Shown here piece after piece: positions 14,091 to 15,161 of a stretch of 15,161 nucleotides of DNA (positions within the stretch are counted from its first letter, which is position 1; each line of letters opens with the position of its first letter). The stretch comes from Limiplasma merdipullorum. GTDB taxonomy: Bacteria; Bacillota; Clostridia; Christensenellales; Aristaeellaceae. The translations under genes were made by a program, and so were the position numbers. The notes beneath the pieces were generated by a model. It searched no databases and was not told the origin of the DNA. It saw only the letters and a list, made by a program, of their open reading frames with translations. The stretch is from the NCBI GenBank assembly GCA_018711955.1, contig DVHQ01000273.1, positions 1 through 15,161 on the forward strand, written 5' to 3'.

Positions 14091-14097
14091 TTCGACA
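14091..14097 (-). promoter_or_regulatory. Candidate 0A box upstream of the Spo0A-like gene
   Basis: TTCGACA, the exact complement of the Spo0A box TGTCGAA. With flanks the minus strand reads TTTGTCGAAT. It is 70 bp before the start of the Spo0A-like gene. A 7-mer match occurs by chance about once or twice in 15 kb, so position is the main argument. No well-spaced sigma-A promoter was found in the 14086-14167 gap. Confidence 0.35.
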
Positions 14098-14167
14098 AAG
14101 GTTTCGGTCATACCCGGCAGGTTGAGAGGTCCGCATGGGCGTATCCTTACACACAGGAGGTGCGCTC

Positions 14168-14959
14168 ATGCGGCTTTTGATTGCTGTGCTCAGCCCAGGC
14201 ACGGCCCGCCGGATCGCGGCGGGCATGGAGATACGGGGCTTTGACGCGCTGATTGCGCCAAGCGGTACGCAGGCTTTGAAGCTGCTCTCGCGGGAGCGGT
14301 TTGACCTGCTTATCCTGCATGCCTGTCTGCCTGAACTCGACGGCTTTGAGGTGCTGGAGGCGCTTGCGGCGCTTCACCACCCCTGTCCGCCTCGGGTGCT
14401 GTTTTTGTGCGAACCGGAGCTGTGCGCTTCCCGGCCGGCCCTGGCAGACGCGGTCGCGCCCATCTGCGCCGCGCCGGAAAAGCTGTGCGCGCTGCTGGAA
14501 ACGCTGGCGCAAAAGCCGCTGCCAAAACTGGCAGCGGCTCAGGCGCCGCGCACCGCGCAGGCGGTGGATACCTTTTTGAGCGCCATTTCCATGGACCGTC
14601 GCTACAAGGGCCGCGCCTATGCGGCGTGGCTCCTTGAGCATCTGGCGCCTTCCCCGGTTTTGGAGGAGCGCTCCATGGGTCAGCTCTACCGCTCGTGCGC
14701 CCGCGCCTTTGGCACCACGCCCGCCGCCGTGGAGCGCTGCCTGCGCGTGGCGGTGGAAAGCGTGTTCACCCAGGGCAGCATGCGGGGCATCGAGCGCTTT
14801 TTCGGCGCCACGGTGGACCCGGAACGCGGCAAGCCGACCAACCGGGCCTTTCTGCTGCAGGCCTCTCAACAGATCCGGCTGGATCACTCCTTGGCGGATA
14901 CGCGCTCGCCAAACAGCAGCGAGATGCACCACAGCCCGGCCGCACCCACCAGGGTGTAG
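14168..14959 (+). CDS. Spo0A-like regulator with degenerate receiver domain
   Basis: A 263-residue protein with the Spo0A layout (267 in B. subtilis). Residues 1-113 look like a response-regulator receiver by pattern (FDLLILHACLPELDGFEVLE, 45-64), but the phospho-acceptor Asp is His51. The N-terminal acidic pair is Ser9-Pro10, the switch Thr is Cys81, and the conserved Lys is Ala102. Residues about 130-240 match the Spo0A C-terminal DNA-binding domain: LYRSCARAFGTTPAAVERCL (173-192), RGIERFFGATVD (206-217) and GKPTNRAFLLQAS (221-233). The ATG at 14168 has AGGAGG 7 nt upstream; a frame opening at 14135 lacks this. About 23 residues follow the usual Spo0A end (after RLDHS) and overlap the convergent DUF378 gene. 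It is probably a phosphorylation-independent paralogue, not the master regulator. Confidence 0.85.
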   Translation: MRLLIAVLSPGTARRIAAGMEIRGFDALIAPSGTQALKLLSRERFDLLILHACLPELDGFEVLEALAALHHPCPPRVLFLCEPELCASRPALADAVAPICAAPEKLCALLETLAQKPLPKLAAAQAPRTAQAVDTFLSAISMDRRYKGRAYAAWLLEHLAPSPVLEERSMGQLYRSCARAFGTTPAAVERCLRVAVESVFTQGSMRGIERFFGATVDPERGKPTNRAFLLQASQQIRLDHSLADTRSPNSSEMHHSPAAPTRV

Positions 14960-15087
14960 ACGATACGGCTGACTACCGCCGCCTGCCCGCCGAAGAGATA
15001 CGCCACCAGATCGAATTGAAAGATGCCGATCAGCGCCCAGTTGATGGCCCCGATGATCACCAGTGCCAGCGAGATCTTATCCAGCAT
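14884..15087 (-). CDS. DUF378-family small membrane protein
   Basis: A 67-residue protein with two membrane helices. MLDKISLALVIIGAINWALI (1-20) is the family hallmark, followed by GIFQFDLVAYLFGG and a second helix (about 38-60, VSRIVYTLVGAAGLWCISLLF). This matches DUF378 in length and motif order; function is unknown. The ATG at 15087 follows AAGGAGG with about 10 nt spacing; an upstream in-frame extension to 15144 has no ribosome site. Its last 25 codons overlap, on the opposite strand, the 3' end of the Spo0A-like gene (76 bp). Confidence 0.92.
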   Translation of the reverse strand: MLDKISLALVIIGAINWALIGIFQFDLVAYLFGGQAAVVSRIVYTLVGAAGLWCISLLFGERVSAKE

Positions 15088-15114
15088 AGCAAGAAAACCT
15101 CCTTCCCTCCCATA

Positions 15115-15132
15115 CCCCGGCCTTTGCCGGGG
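15115..15132. other. GC hairpin upstream of the DUF378 gene
   Basis: CCCCGGC (15115-15121) and GCCGGGG (15126-15132) form a perfect 7-bp stem with a CTTT loop. On the plus strand it is followed by CTTCTGTGTC, a poor U-tract. It lies between a TTGACA (15139-15144, minus strand) and a TATGGG (15109-15114), which are 24 bp apart and so not a normal promoter. It may be a weak terminator for plus-strand transcripts passing the DUF378 gene, or a leader structure. Confidence 0.3.
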
Positions 15133-15161
15133 CTTCTGTGTCAAGGATGCGCCAAACGCCC

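Noticed and set aside
15109..15144. TTGACA ... TATGGG as a promoter of the DUF378 gene
   Set aside because: The spacer is 24 bp and contains a 7-bp GC hairpin, outside any normal sigma-A spacing. Not called as a promoter.

Overview
The window looks like chromosomal DNA of a GC-rich, endospore-forming member of the Firmicutes (Clostridia-type). The signs are a SpoIIE-type phosphatase, a Spo0A-type DNA-binding domain, a groESL operon under a perfect CIRCE (HrcA) operator, strong AGGAGG-type ribosome binding sites, good sigma-A promoters, and a YozG/DUF2975 pair. I cannot name the genus. No phage, IS, CRISPR, tRNA or rRNA was recognised. Most of the window is ordinary core genome. The accessory-looking parts are the 7.1-7.4 kb structured repeat and the 13.4-15.1 kb regulatory cluster.

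Left part (1-2930, all minus strand): the groS-groL heat-shock operon reads leftward from a CIRCE-controlled promoter and ends at a GC-rich hairpin. A strong sigma-A promoter then drives a DUF2975 membrane protein and a small Cro/CI-type regulator that runs off the left edge.

Middle-left (3050-7120): mutY (plus) converges on a six-TM protein with an N-terminal HTH. That gene lies downstream of mscL, which carries a C-terminal zinc-ribbon tail. mscL and a malic enzyme are transcribed divergently from back-to-back promoters.

Middle (7121-10650): after the malic enzyme comes a 250-bp hairpin-rich segment bounded by two near-identical 38-bp terminator copies. Next is a leftward two-gene operon (SDR-type epimerase/dehydratase, then a VanZ-RDD fusion membrane protein). 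It is divergent from a PHP-domain phosphoesterase, which is followed by an orphan barstar-family gene with a strong terminator.

Right part (11070-15161): spoIIE (minus) is divergent from a small membrane-anchored FMN-binding-domain protein. This is followed by a Spo0A-like regulator in which every key receiver residue I could align is substituted (phospho-acceptor Asp replaced by His), while the Spo0A-type C-terminal domain looks intact. A perfect 0A-box heptamer lies just upstream of it. Its 3' end overlaps a convergent DUF378 gene by 76 bp. This unusual Spo0A paralogue beside spoIIE is the most interesting part of the window.

Many long open frames lie antisense to these genes (for example opposite groL, the malic enzyme, the epimerase and spoIIE). 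They are judged to be GC-composition shadows.
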